This document shows, in pieces, positions 25,058 to 33,382 of a stretch of DNA of 64,000 nt (position 1 is the first letter of the stretch; each line of letters begins with the position of its first letter). This DNA comes from Vescimonas fastidiosa (GTDB lineage: Bacteria; Bacillota; Clostridia; Oscillospirales; Oscillospiraceae): positions 372,001-436,000 of the forward strand of contig NZ_AP023416.1 of NCBI RefSeq assembly GCF_018326305.1, read 5' to 3'. A program made the translations under genes and the position numbers. The notes under the pieces were generated by a model. That model had not been told where the DNA came from. It was given only the letters and a program-made list of their open reading frames with translations, and ran no database searches.

Positions 25058-25294
25058 ATGAAACGCATCGATACCTGTACCCACACCGACCTTTTGGTGG
25101 GCCTGCTCCTTGCGGGCATCGTGTCGGTGCTGCTGGCCTACCGGATTTTTGCCTACCTGTGTGAGGTGCCGGCCTTCCGTTGGTGGATGATCCTTCTGGG
25201 CCTCCTCTGCGCCGTCCTGGCCATCGGCGGCTTTCTGGTAGCCCGCCGGGCCTGGAAGCGCCTGCAATACCTGCGGGACAATCCCGAAAACTGA
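25058..25294 (+). CDS. Small two-helix membrane protein
   Basis: A 78-residue protein with helices at about residues 11-30 and 42-62 and a basic C-terminal tail (RRAWKRLQYLRDNPEN). AAAGGAGG precedes the ATG. It has a consensus promoter and its own terminator, so it is an independent, probably well-expressed transcription unit. No family recognised and no functional motif visible. Confidence 0.7.
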   Translation: MKRIDTCTHTDLLVGLLLAGIVSVLLAYRIFAYLCEVPAFRWWMILLGLLCAVLAIGGFLVARRAWKRLQYLRDNPEN

Positions 25295-25311
25295 GAAGAA
25301 AAATCGACAAG

Positions 25312-25349
25312 GAAGCGCCCTCCGGCATAGACCCGGGGGCGTTTCTTTA
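25312..25349 (+). terminator. Terminator
   Basis: Stem GAAGCGCCC / GGGCGTTTC with inner CCGG pairs, followed by TTTAT; 18 bp past the stop of the small membrane protein. Confidence 0.65.
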
Positions 25350-25359
25350 TGGCAAAACC

Positions 25360-25388
25360 TTGTTTTACCCGTTAAAAATGTGTTATAC
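25360..25388 (+). promoter_or_regulatory. Candidate promoter of the nucleobase permease
   Basis: TTGTTT (25360-25365) and TTATAC (25383-25388), 17-bp spacing, 58 bp before the start. I looked for a purine or PreQ1 riboswitch in the leader and saw none. Confidence 0.55.
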
Positions 25389-25446
25389 TTCTTTTATAAT
25401 ATAAACTATCCACAACCCTGCAAAATCCTGCAAAGGAGTTTACACC

Positions 25447-26805
25447 ATGCGAAAGTTTACCGCCGATCCCCAGGCACTGTTCCGATATCGGGGCCTGCCG
25501 CCTGTGGGCCTCACCGTCTCCATGGCCCTGCAGCATTTGGTTGCCATGATCGTAGGCTGCGTCACCCCGGCCATTATCATCGCCCACGCCGCCGCCCTCA
25601 CCCACAGGGAGCAGGTGCTGCTGATCCAGGCGTCTCTGGTGCTGTCTGCCGTTACAACGCTCCTACAGCTTTTCCCTATCGGGGGCCGCTTCGGCTCGGG
25701 GCTGCCGGTGATATTCGGTGTCAGCTTTGCGTACCTGCCCAGTATGCAGGCCATTGCCACCGGAAGGGGCGGCATGGCGGCGGTGGCCGGGGCCATGCTG
25801 GTGGGCGGCGTCATCGCCACCCTGGTGGGCCTTTTCATAAAGCCTATCCGCAGGCTTTTCCCGCCTGTCATCACCGGCACCGTGGTCTTTACCATCGGCC
25901 TGTCCCTCTATCCCACCGCCATTAACTATATGGCCGGCGGCGCCGGCAACACCTATCAGTCCGTGGTGGAGGAGCGGGGTCTCACCGAGGCCCTGGTTTA
26001 CGGCTCCTGGCAAAACTGGGCCATCGCCGCCTTCACCCTGGCGGTGGTGATGCTGCTGACCAATCATGGCCGGGGCATCTGCAAGCTGGCCTCCATTCTT
26101 CTGGGCATCCTGGCCGGGTACGCCGTGGCGTTTGCGGCCGGGATGGTGAATCTCTCCGGTGTCGCCGGGGCCGGCTGGTTCTCCCTGCCCCGTCCCGTGC
26201 CCTTCGGTGTGACCTTCGAGCTCTCCGGCTGTGTGGCCCTGGGATTGCTGTTTGCCATCAATTCCATTCAGGCCATCGGTGACTTCACCGCCACCACCGT
26301 GGGCGGCATGGACCGGGAGCCCACCACCCGGGAGCTTCAGGGGGGCATCGTGGCCTATGGTGTATCCAATGTTATAACGGCCCTGCTGGGCGGCCTGCCC
26401 ACGGCGACCTATTCCCAGAATGTGGGCATCGTGGCCACCAATAAGGTGGTCAACCGCTGGGTTTTTGCCCTCACAGGTGCCTTCCTCCTTCTGGCGGGCG
26501 TGGTGCCGAAATTCTCCGCCGCGCTCACCACCATTCCCCAGTGCGTTTTGGGGGGCGCCACCGTGGCGGTGTTCTCCACCATTGCCATGACCGGCATGAA
26601 GCTCATCGCCGCCGAGGGCATCACCGCCCGCAATACCACCATCGTGGGCCTGTCTGCGGCCCTGGGCGTGGGCATCTCCCAGGCCTCCGCCGCCCTGGCC
26701 CAGTTCCCCGAGGCCGTCACCACCATCTTCGGCAAGTCCCCGGTGGTCATCGCCACCCTCATGGCCGTGTTCCTGAATTTGGTCCTGCCCAAGGAGGAGA
26801 AATAA
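25447..26805 (+). CDS. Nucleobase:cation symporter-2 (xanthine/uric acid/uracil permease family)
   Basis: A 452-residue membrane protein with the NCS2/NAT fold. The signature region TATYSQNVGIVATNK near residues 318-332 corresponds to the family QNxGxxxxT motif (last T replaced by N here), and the conserved FAINSIQAIGDFTATT (TM8 acidic region) is present. Members import xanthine, uric acid or uracil with protons or sodium. The SQNVG form suggests a purine rather than uracil substrate (inference). The gene has its own promoter and is followed by a duplicated terminator. Confidence 0.88.
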   Translation: MRKFTADPQALFRYRGLPPVGLTVSMALQHLVAMIVGCVTPAIIIAHAAALTHREQVLLIQASLVLSAVTTLLQLFPIGGRFGSGLPVIFGVSFAYLPSMQAIATGRGGMAAVAGAMLVGGVIATLVGLFIKPIRRLFPPVITGTVVFTIGLSLYPTAINYMAGGAGNTYQSVVEERGLTEALVYGSWQNWAIAAFTLAVVMLLTNHGRGICKLASILLGILAGYAVAFAAGMVNLSGVAGAGWFSLPRPVPFGVTFELSGCVALGLLFAINSIQAIGDFTATTVGGMDREPTTRELQGGIVAYGVSNVITALLGGLPTATYSQNVGIVATNKVVNRWVFALTGAFLLLAGVVPKFSAALTTIPQCVLGGATVAVFSTIAMTGMKLIAAEGITARNTTIVGLSAALGVGISQASAALAQFPEAVTTIFGKSPVVIATLMAVFLNLVLPKEEK

Positions 26806-26832
26806 CGCCCCACCGCACCCCTTGCAAAAAAC

Positions 26833-26879
26833 CTGTCATTGCGAAACCAGTGACCGATGTCACTGGTTGTGGCAATCCG
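26833..26879. repeat. Family C palindrome unit
   Basis: TGTCATTGCGAAACCAGTGA ... GGTTGTGGCAATCCG; the stem CCAGTGAC/GTCACTGG differs from other copies but still pairs. Confidence 0.75.
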
Positions 26880-26899
26880 TACCCCCTAACCTACCAAAA

Positions 26900-26924
26900 A
26901 AATGACCGCCCCCGGCGGTCATTT
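26900..26924. terminator. Bidirectional terminator, left copy
   Basis: AAATGACCGCC / GGCGGTCATTT, three-base loop. The A-run before it acts as a T-run for minus-strand transcripts (uvrC). It is duplicated at 27126-27151 on the far side of element A2. Confidence 0.75.
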
Positions 26925-27125
26925 CAGTGTGTCAAAAAGCCTCGCAGAGTTTGCCGCCCGCAGGCGGCAAAGAAATGAAATCATTTTCTCTCGCGACATG
27001 TGCGTGAGAGAAAATACCTCTCGGGCTGCCAGTGTGGAATTTGTCCGTCATAGACGGGCAAATTATGCGCGCAGCAGACCGCAAGCCTTTTGTCGGAAAA
27101 ACCCGGAGGGTTTTTCGACAGCCCC
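26925..27125 (-). repeat. Family A hairpin element, copy A2 (full length, inverted)
   Basis: About 200 bp, reverse orientation relative to A1, with the same blocks: AGCCTCGCAGAGTTTGCCGC at the left, TCTCTCGCGACATGTGCGTG, a variable stem (GTCCGTCATAGACGGGC), GCGCGCAGCAGACCGCAAGC and the terminal GGAAAAACCCGGAGGGTTTT hairpin. It lies exactly between two copies of the same terminator hairpin. Confidence 0.85.
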
Positions 27126-27151
27126 AAATGACCGCCCCCCGGCGGTCATTT
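27126..27151. terminator. Bidirectional terminator, right copy
   Basis: Same stem as 26900-26924 with one more C in the loop; followed by TTTTT on the plus strand. Left copy keeps the A-tract, right copy keeps the T-tract, as expected if one terminator was duplicated by the insertion. Confidence 0.75.
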
Positions 27152-27164
27152 TTCGCGCAAAAAT

Positions 27165-28997
27165 TCACTTATCCTCTGCCCCGTGAAACCGCTCATACAC
27201 CGCCAGGGCCACGGCCTTGGGCAGCGCCGCCTCCAGCTCCGGCAGCTCCGCCTGCATCACGGCCTTCACCGTGCCGAATTGCTGCAGCAGTTTCTTTCGC
27301 CGCACCTCCCCCAGCCCGGGTATGCCCTCCAGCCGGGAGCGTATGGCGCTGCGGCTGTGCTTTTTCCGGTGGTAGGTGATGGCAAAGCGGTGGACCTCCT
27401 CCTGCACCTGTCCCACCAGGGCGAAAAGCGGCGGGCTCTGCTGTATGCCCAGCTCCTGCCCCCGGGCCGTCATCAGCGCCCGGGTCCGGTGCCTGTCGTC
27501 CTTCACCATGCCCAAAACCGGCACGGAAAGCGCCTTTTCCGCCAAGGCCCGCTCCGCCACGGCGGCGTGCTGCTGGCCGCCGTCCATTAAAATAAGGTCC
27601 GGCAGCGGGCTGAATTTCTCATCCCCGTCCAAATATCGCTGGAGCCGCCGCCCCAAAATTTCCTCCATGGCCCCGTAGTCGTCCGGGTGATCCAGGGTTT
27701 TCACCTGAAATTTCCGATAGTCCCGCTTCAGGGGCCTGCCGTCCTGAAAAACCACCATAGAGGCCACCATGTCGGCGCTTCCGGTGTTGGAAATGTCGTA
27801 GGCCTCTATGCGGTGGGGCCCGGCGGAAAGCCCCGCCAGAGCGCCCAGCTGCTCCAGGGTCTTGCTCACCCGCTCCGCCTCGGAGGTAATGCGCTCCGTC
27901 TCCTCCCGGGCGTTGCTTTGGGCCATGCGCAGCAGCTCCGCCCGCTGGCCCCGCTGGGGCACCCGCAGCCGCACCCGGTGACCGCAGTCCCGGCTCAGCA
28001 GCTCCTCCAGGGCCTCCGCGTCCTCCGGCAGGGCCGCCACGCAGATCTCCTTCGGTGCCGCGCCCCGGCCCGCGTAATATTGCCGCAGCACGGCGGAGAG
28101 GGTCTCCCCCTCGTCCTCCTCGGCTCCGGCGGAGAGGACCTTTACCTCCCGGCCCAGGAGGTTTCCCTCCTCCAGGTGCAGCACGCCGAAGCCCCAGCGC
28201 ACCTGGCCCCGGTACAGACCCCATACATCCGTGTCGGCGCACACCCCGGCAATGACCCCCTGGGTCTTGCCCAGCACGCTCACCGCCCGAATGCGGTCCC
28301 GCAGGGCGGCGGCCCGTTCAAAGTCCAGCTCCTCCGCCGCCTGGGCCATCTCCTGCTCCATCTCCCGGGTCAGGGCCCGGTAGTGGCCGCTGAAAATACG
28401 CGCCGCCTGCTCCGTGCGCCGCTGATACTCCGCCTGTCCCGGCCCCTCCGGGCGGCAGAAGCCGTCGCATTTTCCGATGTGCAGATTCAGGCAGGGCCGC
28501 TCTTTTCCGATGTCCCGGGGGAATTTCCGGCTGCAGGTGGGGAGCTTCAGCGCCCCGCACACCGCCTCAATGGCGAGCCTGGTCTCCCGCCGCCCGCCAA
28601 AGGGCCCGAAGTACCGGGCCCCGTCCTCCTCCGCCCGGCTCACCAGACTAAACCGGGGGTACGCCGCCCCCTTGTCCAGGCGCACAAAGGGGTAGCCCTT
28701 GTCGTCCTTTAGGAGGATGTTAAACCGGGGCATATGGCGCTTGATCAGCGAGTTTTCCAGCACCAGGGCCTCAAACTCCGACCGCACCAAAATGGTGTCG
28801 AACCGGTCCACCTGGGACACCATCATTTTCGTTTTGCTGTTGTGGGAGGCGGTGTCCTGAAAATATTGGCTCACCCGGTTTTTCAGCTTCTTGGCCTTGC
28901 CCACATAAATCACCTGCCCGCCGCTGTCCATCATCAGATAGACCCCCGGCGCCAGCGGCAGGTCATTGGCCTTCTCCCGCAATTCGTCCTTGGTCAC
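27165..28997 (-). CDS. uvrC: UvrABC system protein C
   Basis: Nucleotide-excision-repair endonuclease that makes the 3' and 5' incisions. The 610-residue protein has an N-terminal GIY-YIG nuclease domain (PGVYLMMDSGGQVIYVGKAK), a cysteine-containing CLNLHIGKCDGFC region near residue 170, a UVR motif (LDFERAAALRDRI) near 210, an RNase H-like nuclease domain (EAYDISNTGSADMVASMVVF) and C-terminal HhH repeats (LEGIPGLGEVRRKKLLQQFG). The GTG at 28997 is chosen because GAAAGGAGG precedes it; extending upstream runs into element A6. Confidence 0.95.
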   Translation of the reverse strand: MTKDELREKANDLPLAPGVYLMMDSGGQVIYVGKAKKLKNRVSQYFQDTASHNSKTKMMVSQVDRFDTILVRSEFEALVLENSLIKRHMPRFNILLKDDKGYPFVRLDKGAAYPRFSLVSRAEEDGARYFGPFGGRRETRLAIEAVCGALKLPTCSRKFPRDIGKERPCLNLHIGKCDGFCRPEGPGQAEYQRRTEQAARIFSGHYRALTREMEQEMAQAAEELDFERAAALRDRIRAVSVLGKTQGVIAGVCADTDVWGLYRGQVRWGFGVLHLEEGNLLGREVKVLSAGAEEDEGETLSAVLRQYYAGRGAAPKEICVAALPEDAEALEELLSRDCGHRVRLRVPQRGQRAELLRMAQSNAREETERITSEAERVSKTLEQLGALAGLSAGPHRIEAYDISNTGSADMVASMVVFQDGRPLKRDYRKFQVKTLDHPDDYGAMEEILGRRLQRYLDGDEKFSPLPDLILMDGGQQHAAVAERALAEKALSVPVLGMVKDDRHRTRALMTARGQELGIQQSPPLFALVGQVQEEVHRFAITYHRKKHSRSAIRSRLEGIPGLGEVRRKKLLQQFGTVKAVMQAELPELEAALPKAVALAVYERFHGAEDK

Positions 28998-29035
28998 GGA
29001 GCCCCCTCCTTTCGTGCATTTTTCAGTATACTCCC

Positions 29036-29104
29036 AAAGCCTCGCAGAGTTCGCGTCCGCAGACTGCAATCTCTTTGGCAGAAAAAACGAAGTTTTTTCG
29101 TCAG
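29036..29104 (-). repeat. Family A element, deleted derivative A6
   Basis: Left-end hairpin (TGACGAAAAAAC...GCCA) fused through GCAGTCTGC directly to the right-end GGACGCGAACTCTGCGAGGC block, consistent with an internal deletion between matching stems. It fills the gap between the recG stop and the uvrC start. Confidence 0.75.
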
Positions 29105-29106
29105 AT

Positions 29107-31161
29107 TCAGTTTAATCCCTCCGCCTTCACCGCGAACAGCGTCTCGATCCTTGCCCGCAGCGCCCCGCTCTCAGGCTTTTCCAGCCCAGGGTCCTGGGCC
29201 ATCCAGCCCTTTGCCGCCTGCTGGGCCTCGTCCAATAGCGCCATGTCGCAGCTGAGGTCGGCAATTTTCAGCGTCGGCAGCCCGTGCTGCCTTTGGCCGA
29301 AGAAGTCGCCGGGCCCACGGAGGGCCAGGTCCTCCCGGGAAATTTCAAAGCCGTCGTTGGTCTTGGTCATCACCTTCAGCCGCCGCTTCGTCTCCTCCGA
29401 CGGGTGCTCCGAGAGCAAAATGCAGTAGCTTTTCGCCTGTCCCCGGCCCACCCGGCCCCGGAGCTGGTGCAGCTGCGAAAGACCGAAGCGCTCGGCGTTT
29501 TCCACCACCATGCAGGTGGCGTTGGGTACATCCACGCCCACCTCCACCACCGTGGTGGCCACCAAAATGTCCCCGTTTCCGGCGGCAAAGTCCTCCATGA
29601 CCTTTTCCTTTTCCTTGGCCTTCATCTTCCCGTGGAGCAGACACACCCGCAAATCCGGGAATACCTCCTCCCGCAGCTTTTTGGCGTAGGCTGCGGCGGC
29701 CTTGCGCTCGTCGGGGATGTGGTCCTCCTGGCCCACCAGCGGGCATACGATGAATACCTGATGCCCCGCCTCCACCTGCTTGCGGATGAATTGGTTCACC
29801 CGCTGCCGGTAGCTCTCGCCCACGGCGAAGGTGTCCACCTTTTGCCGCCCCGGGGGCAGCTCGTTCATCACCGACACATCCAAATCGCCGTAGATGATCA
29901 GCGCCAGCGTCCTTGGAATGGGCGTGGCGGACAGCACCAGCATGTGGGGATTTTCCGCCTTCTGCCCCAGGGCCGCCCGCTGGTTCACCCCGAAGCGGTG
30001 CTGCTCGTCGGTAATCACCAGTCCCAGCCGGGCGTAAGACACATCCTCCGTCAGCAGGGCGTGGGTGCCGATGCACAGATCAATGCTCCCCAGGGTCAGA
30101 TTTTCCAAAATATCCCGCCGCTCCCTGGCCTTGGTGGACCCGGTAAGCAGGGCGCACCGGAGTCCGAATTTTTCAAATAGCGGCGCGAGATTCTCGTAGT
30201 GCTGCCGGGCCAGAATTTCCGTAGGGGCCATCAGGGCCGACTGCCATCCGCTTTGGGCGGCGAACCACACGCACCCCGCCGCCACCATGGTCTTGCCGCT
30301 GCCCACATCTCCCTGGCACAGCCGATTCATGGGCCGCCCGGATTCCATGTCCGTCACCGCCTCCGTAATGGCTCTGCGCTGGGCCTTCGTAAGGGGGAAG
30401 GGGAGGGCCCGGTAAAATTCCTCCATGTCTGCCGCCTTGCAGGCAGGCCCCGCCACATCCGTGCGCCGGGAGCGGAGCATCTGCAGCCCGCAGGAGAGGA
30501 TAAACAGCTCCTCAAACACCATTCGCCGCCGGGCCAGAGTCAGAGCCTCCGCGTCCGCCGGAAAGTGGATGTTCTCATAGGCGTATCCGCTGTGGCACAG
30601 CTGATGTTCTTGCCGCACCGCGTCCGGCAGGCAGTCTGCCAGCAGATGGCGGCACTCGGTCAGCCCCTGGCCCACGGCCTTGTACAGAAGATTTTGGCTC
30701 ACCCCGGCGGTGAGGGGATAAATGGGCACAATATGCCCTGTAAGCACCTGCTGCCCCTCCTGCTCCACAATGGGGTTGATCATCCGCCGAGCCAGCAGAT
30801 TCCCCTCCACCTTGCCGCAGAAAATATAGGTCTCGCCCCGGTGCAGGCTGTTTTTTCGGTACTCCTGGTTAAAAAAGGTCAGGTCCAGGGCGCCGCTGTC
30901 ATCCACGGCCCGGGCCTTCACCACCGTGCGTCCGCCGGAAATGCGGCTGGCCACGGGGTCATTTGCGATCATAGCCCGGACGCACACCGTCTCCCCAAGC
31001 TCCAGCTCCCGGATGGCCCGGGTCATGGTCCGGTCCTCGTACCGCCGGGGGAAATAGCCGATCAGGTCTTGGAGCGTCCCAATGCCCAGCTTAGACAGGG
31101 CCTTGGCCCGGGCCTCGCCGATGCCCTTTATATAGCGCACATCCGTCTGCAAATCCGCCAT
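29107..31161 (-). CDS. recG: ATP-dependent DNA helicase RecG
   Basis: Remodels stalled replication forks and branch-migrates Holliday junctions. The 684-residue protein shows an N-terminal helix-hairpin-helix/OB wedge domain (VRYIKGIGEARAKALSKLGI), helicase motif I GDVGSGKTM, DEQH as motif II, SATPIPRTLAL as motif III and the C-terminal motif VI QLRGRVGRG followed by LALRGPGDFFGQRQHG. Length and motifs are complete. It ends three bases after element A6, so the element lies right at its 3' end. The HxlR regulator gene ends nine bases upstream of its start. Confidence 0.96.
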   Translation of the reverse strand: MADLQTDVRYIKGIGEARAKALSKLGIGTLQDLIGYFPRRYEDRTMTRAIRELELGETVCVRAMIANDPVASRISGGRTVVKARAVDDSGALDLTFFNQEYRKNSLHRGETYIFCGKVEGNLLARRMINPIVEQEGQQVLTGHIVPIYPLTAGVSQNLLYKAVGQGLTECRHLLADCLPDAVRQEHQLCHSGYAYENIHFPADAEALTLARRRMVFEELFILSCGLQMLRSRRTDVAGPACKAADMEEFYRALPFPLTKAQRRAITEAVTDMESGRPMNRLCQGDVGSGKTMVAAGCVWFAAQSGWQSALMAPTEILARQHYENLAPLFEKFGLRCALLTGSTKARERRDILENLTLGSIDLCIGTHALLTEDVSYARLGLVITDEQHRFGVNQRAALGQKAENPHMLVLSATPIPRTLALIIYGDLDVSVMNELPPGRQKVDTFAVGESYRQRVNQFIRKQVEAGHQVFIVCPLVGQEDHIPDERKAAAAYAKKLREEVFPDLRVCLLHGKMKAKEKEKVMEDFAAGNGDILVATTVVEVGVDVPNATCMVVENAERFGLSQLHQLRGRVGRGQAKSYCILLSEHPSEETKRRLKVMTKTNDGFEISREDLALRGPGDFFGQRQHGLPTLKIADLSCDMALLDEAQQAAKGWMAQDPGLEKPESGALRARIETLFAVKAEGLN

Positions 31162-31170
31162 TTTGCCACC

Positions 31171-31497
31171 TCACTTCATGTCCTCTTCCGCCCAGTCCGA
31201 CAGGGCCTCCAGGATGGGCAGCAGCGTCCGGCACCGCTCCGTGGGGCGGTATTCCACCCGCACCGGCACCTCCAAAAACTCCTGCCGCTGGATAAGTCCG
31301 TCCCGCTCCAGCTCCTTCAGAGCCGACGACAGCACCGTGTTGCTCACCCCGTCCAGCTTTCCCCGCAGGGCGTTGTAGCGGATGGAGCCGGCATTGCACA
31401 CCGCGCAGAGGATCTGCACCTTCCACTTGCCGCCAATGAGCAGCATAGCGTGCTGCAGGGGGCATTTTTCCATGCAGGGACAGTCATAGTGACCCAT
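31171..31497 (-). CDS. HxlR-family transcriptional regulator
   Basis: A 108-residue winged-helix regulator with the family CPLQHAMLLIGGKWKVQIL opening and FLEVPVRVEYRPTERCRTLLPIL core. Three cysteines cluster at the N-terminus (C6, C8, C12), which suggests thiol or redox sensing as in HypR/QorR (inference). It is divergent from the LysE exporter gene, the probable target, with 107 bp between them; GTAAG-N6-CTTAC (31500-31515) overlaps its own ribosome-binding site. Confidence 0.88.
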   Translation of the reverse strand: MGHYDCPCMEKCPLQHAMLLIGGKWKVQILCAVCNAGSIRYNALRGKLDGVSNTVLSSALKELERDGLIQRQEFLEVPVRVEYRPTERCRTLLPILEALSDWAEEDMK

Positions 31498-31537
31498 AAG
31501 TAAGCTCCTCCTTACCTACACAGGATAATCTGCTCTC

Positions 31538-31565
31538 TTGCATTTTTCCCGAAATGCTCTATACT
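31538..31565 (+). promoter_or_regulatory. Promoter of the LysE-type exporter
   Basis: TTGCAT (31538-31543) and TATACT (31560-31565), 16-bp spacing, 39 bp before the start codon. Confidence 0.6.
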
Positions 31566-31604
31566 GATTATACCAAGTAAGAAAAGAGGAGTAAATAGGA
31601 AATT

Positions 31605-32222
31605 ATGCACATCTATCTCCAGGGCCTCACCATGGGCCTTGCGTATGTGGCCCCCATCGGCCTGCAAAATCTGTTTGTTATCAACTCCGCCCTGACCCAA
31701 AAGCGCAGCCGGGTGTATATCACGGCCCTCATCGTTATTTTGTGGGATGTGTCCCTGGGCGTTGCGTGCTTTTTGGGCGCGGGAGCGCTGATGCAGGCGG
31801 TGCCGTGGCTGCAAAAGGTCATCCTGGGCCTGGGCAGCCTCATCGTCATCTATATCGGTGTCGGCCTCCTCCGAGCCAAGGCCAGCTTAGAGGGCGGCAA
31901 GGATGTGAATATCCCCATTTGGAAGCTGTTCACCACCGCCTTCGTGGTCACCTGGATGAATCCCCAGGCCCTGATCGACGGCACCATGATGCTGGGCGCC
32001 TTCCGGGCCACCCTCCCGGTCGGGGGCGATCTGCCCTTCATCTTCGGCTTCGGCAGCGCCTCGATCCTGTGGTTTTTGACCCTTTCCACGGTGGTGTCCC
32101 TGCTGGGCAGCAAGTTCAATGAGAAAGTTCTCAATATCATCAATAAGGTCTGCGGCGCGGTGATTATCTTCTACGGCTGCAAGCTCCTGTGGAGCTTTGT
32201 AAAGCTCATGGGCTGGCTGTAA
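31605..32222 (+). CDS. LysE-family amino-acid exporter
   Basis: A 205-residue membrane protein with six hydrophobic segments and the LysE/ArgO opening GLAYVAPIGLQNLFVINSAL and the conserved VVTWMNPQALID in the middle. Family members export basic or other amino acids. It is transcribed divergently from the HxlR regulator, an arrangement common for regulated exporters. Substrate unknown. Confidence 0.88.
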   Translation: MHIYLQGLTMGLAYVAPIGLQNLFVINSALTQKRSRVYITALIVILWDVSLGVACFLGAGALMQAVPWLQKVILGLGSLIVIYIGVGLLRAKASLEGGKDVNIPIWKLFTTAFVVTWMNPQALIDGTMMLGAFRATLPVGGDLPFIFGFGSASILWFLTLSTVVSLLGSKFNEKVLNIINKVCGAVIIFYGCKLLWSFVKLMGWL

Positions 32223-32240
32223 TAAAATAAGACTGTTCAA

Positions 32241-32282
32241 GCCCCTCCGTTTCTGCTATGATTATAGTAGAAACGGAGGGGC
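32241..32282 (+). promoter_or_regulatory. Hairpin-embedded promoter that covers the truA ribosome-binding site
   Basis: A 14-bp perfect inverted repeat (GCCCCTCCGTTTCT / AGAAACGGAGGGGC) with the extended -10 TGCTATGAT in its loop. The right arm contains the truA Shine-Dalgarno GGAGG. Transcripts from the internal promoter start after the left arm, leaving the SD free; readthrough transcripts from lysE would fold the whole hairpin and hide it. Confidence 0.6.
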
Positions 32283-32287
32283 ATTTT

Positions 32288-33025
32288 ATGGAGAAAAATT
32301 ATAAATTAACACTGGCCTACGACGGCACCCGCTTTTTCGGCTGGGAGCACCAGCCGGATAAAGAAACCATACAGGGAAAATTGGAAACCGTCCTGGAGCG
32401 TCTCCAGGGTCACCCGGTGGACCTCATCGGCGCCGGGCGCACCGATGCCGGGGTCCACGCCCGGGCTATGGTGGCCAGCGTCCGCCTGGATGTGCGCCGG
32501 TCCCCGGAGGAGATTCGGGATTATATGAATCGCTATCTCCCGGACTCCATCGCCGTCCGGGAGGTGAAGGAGGCGTCCGACCGCTTTCACGCCCGCTATA
32601 ACGCCCTGGGCAAGACCTATCGCTACACCTGCTTCACCGGCCCCGTAAAGCCCGTGTTCGACCGCAAATATGTCACCCTGCTGGACTTCTCCCCGGATAT
32701 AGAAAAAATGCGCCAGGCGGCGGAAATTCTCCGGGGTGAGCACGATTTCCGGGCCTTCTGCGGCAACCCCCGGATGAAAAAATCCACCGTCCGCCTGGTG
32801 GACACCATTCAAATCGAGGAGCGCAAGGACCGCATCCTTTTCACTTTCCACGGCACCGGCTTTTTGCAGAATATGGTCCGCATCCTGGTGGGTACCCTGT
32901 TGGAGGTGGGCCGTGGCCGCTGGGAGCCGGCCTATGTCCGGGAAATATTGGATAGTAAAGACCGCAAGCTCGCCGGCCCCACCGCCCCCCCGGAGGGCCT
33001 GTGCCTGATGAAGGTGGATTATTAA
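32288..33025 (+). CDS. truA: tRNA pseudouridine(38-40) synthase
   Basis: Isomerises U38-U40 in the anticodon arm of tRNAs. The 245-residue protein has the catalytic Asp in GAGRTDAGVHA (D53), YRYTCFTGPV and the C-terminal FLQNMVRILVGTLLEVGRG. The ATG at 32288 has GGAGG six bases upstream; a longer frame upstream lacks support. In Bacillus truA is in the ribosomal-protein/ecf cluster, but here it stands alone with an unusual hairpin promoter. Confidence 0.95.
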   Translation: MEKNYKLTLAYDGTRFFGWEHQPDKETIQGKLETVLERLQGHPVDLIGAGRTDAGVHARAMVASVRLDVRRSPEEIRDYMNRYLPDSIAVREVKEASDRFHARYNALGKTYRYTCFTGPVKPVFDRKYVTLLDFSPDIEKMRQAAEILRGEHDFRAFCGNPRMKKSTVRLVDTIQIEERKDRILFTFHGTGFLQNMVRILVGTLLEVGRGRWEPAYVREILDSKDRKLAGPTAPPEGLCLMKVDY

Positions 33026-33100
33026 GGCAACACCGCACCTTATCAGGTCGCAAAATTTACTCACAAATCGCTCTTGTCCAATTATGCGGAATTGCCTTAA
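33022..33100. repeat. Short element bounded by 9-bp inverted repeats
   Basis: TTAAGGCAA at one end and TTGCCTTAA at the other, with near-matching inner bases (ACCGCA / TGCGG), enclosing 61 bp. The left end overlaps the truA stop codon. It looks like a small MITE-like insertion or a long-range hairpin. Confidence 0.5.
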
Positions 33101-33113
33101 AAAAGAACATGAT

Positions 33114-33148
33114 AAAAAACAGGTGAGTAAATCGGCTCACCTGTTTTT
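33114..33148 (+). terminator. Terminator after truA
   Basis: AAAAAACAGGTGAG / CTCACCTGTTTTT, eight-base loop; works in both directions. Confidence 0.85.
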
Positions 33149-33179
33149 GTATCCCTGTACCGCACCCCATGTAAAACCC

Positions 33180-33375
33180 CCTGTCATTGCGAGGGCGCTT
33201 TGCGCCCGTGGCAATCCGTCCCCCGTCCCCTCGGCCCCCTTGCCTAAAGGGGGCTGGCACGGCGCAGCCGTGACTGGGGGATTCCTTCCCCGCACCTCTT
33301 GTTATGTGCCCGTAGGGGACGATGCCCACATCGTCCCGCTCCCCCGCACTCCTTGTTGCGCCTCCGTAGGGGACT
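33180..33375. repeat. Family C array
   Basis: TGTCATTGCGAGGGCGCTTT... unit, an AATCCCCCAGTCACGG-type unit in reverse, a GGGACGATGCCCACATCGTCC palindrome and partial CCGTAGGGGA borders. It runs up to the stop of the yaaH-like gene. Confidence 0.8.
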
Positions 33376-33382
33376 GAATTCC

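Noticed and set aside
25389..25446. Purine riboswitch before the nucleobase permease
   Set aside because: The leader is only about 50 nt and lacks the three-way-junction conserved bases.
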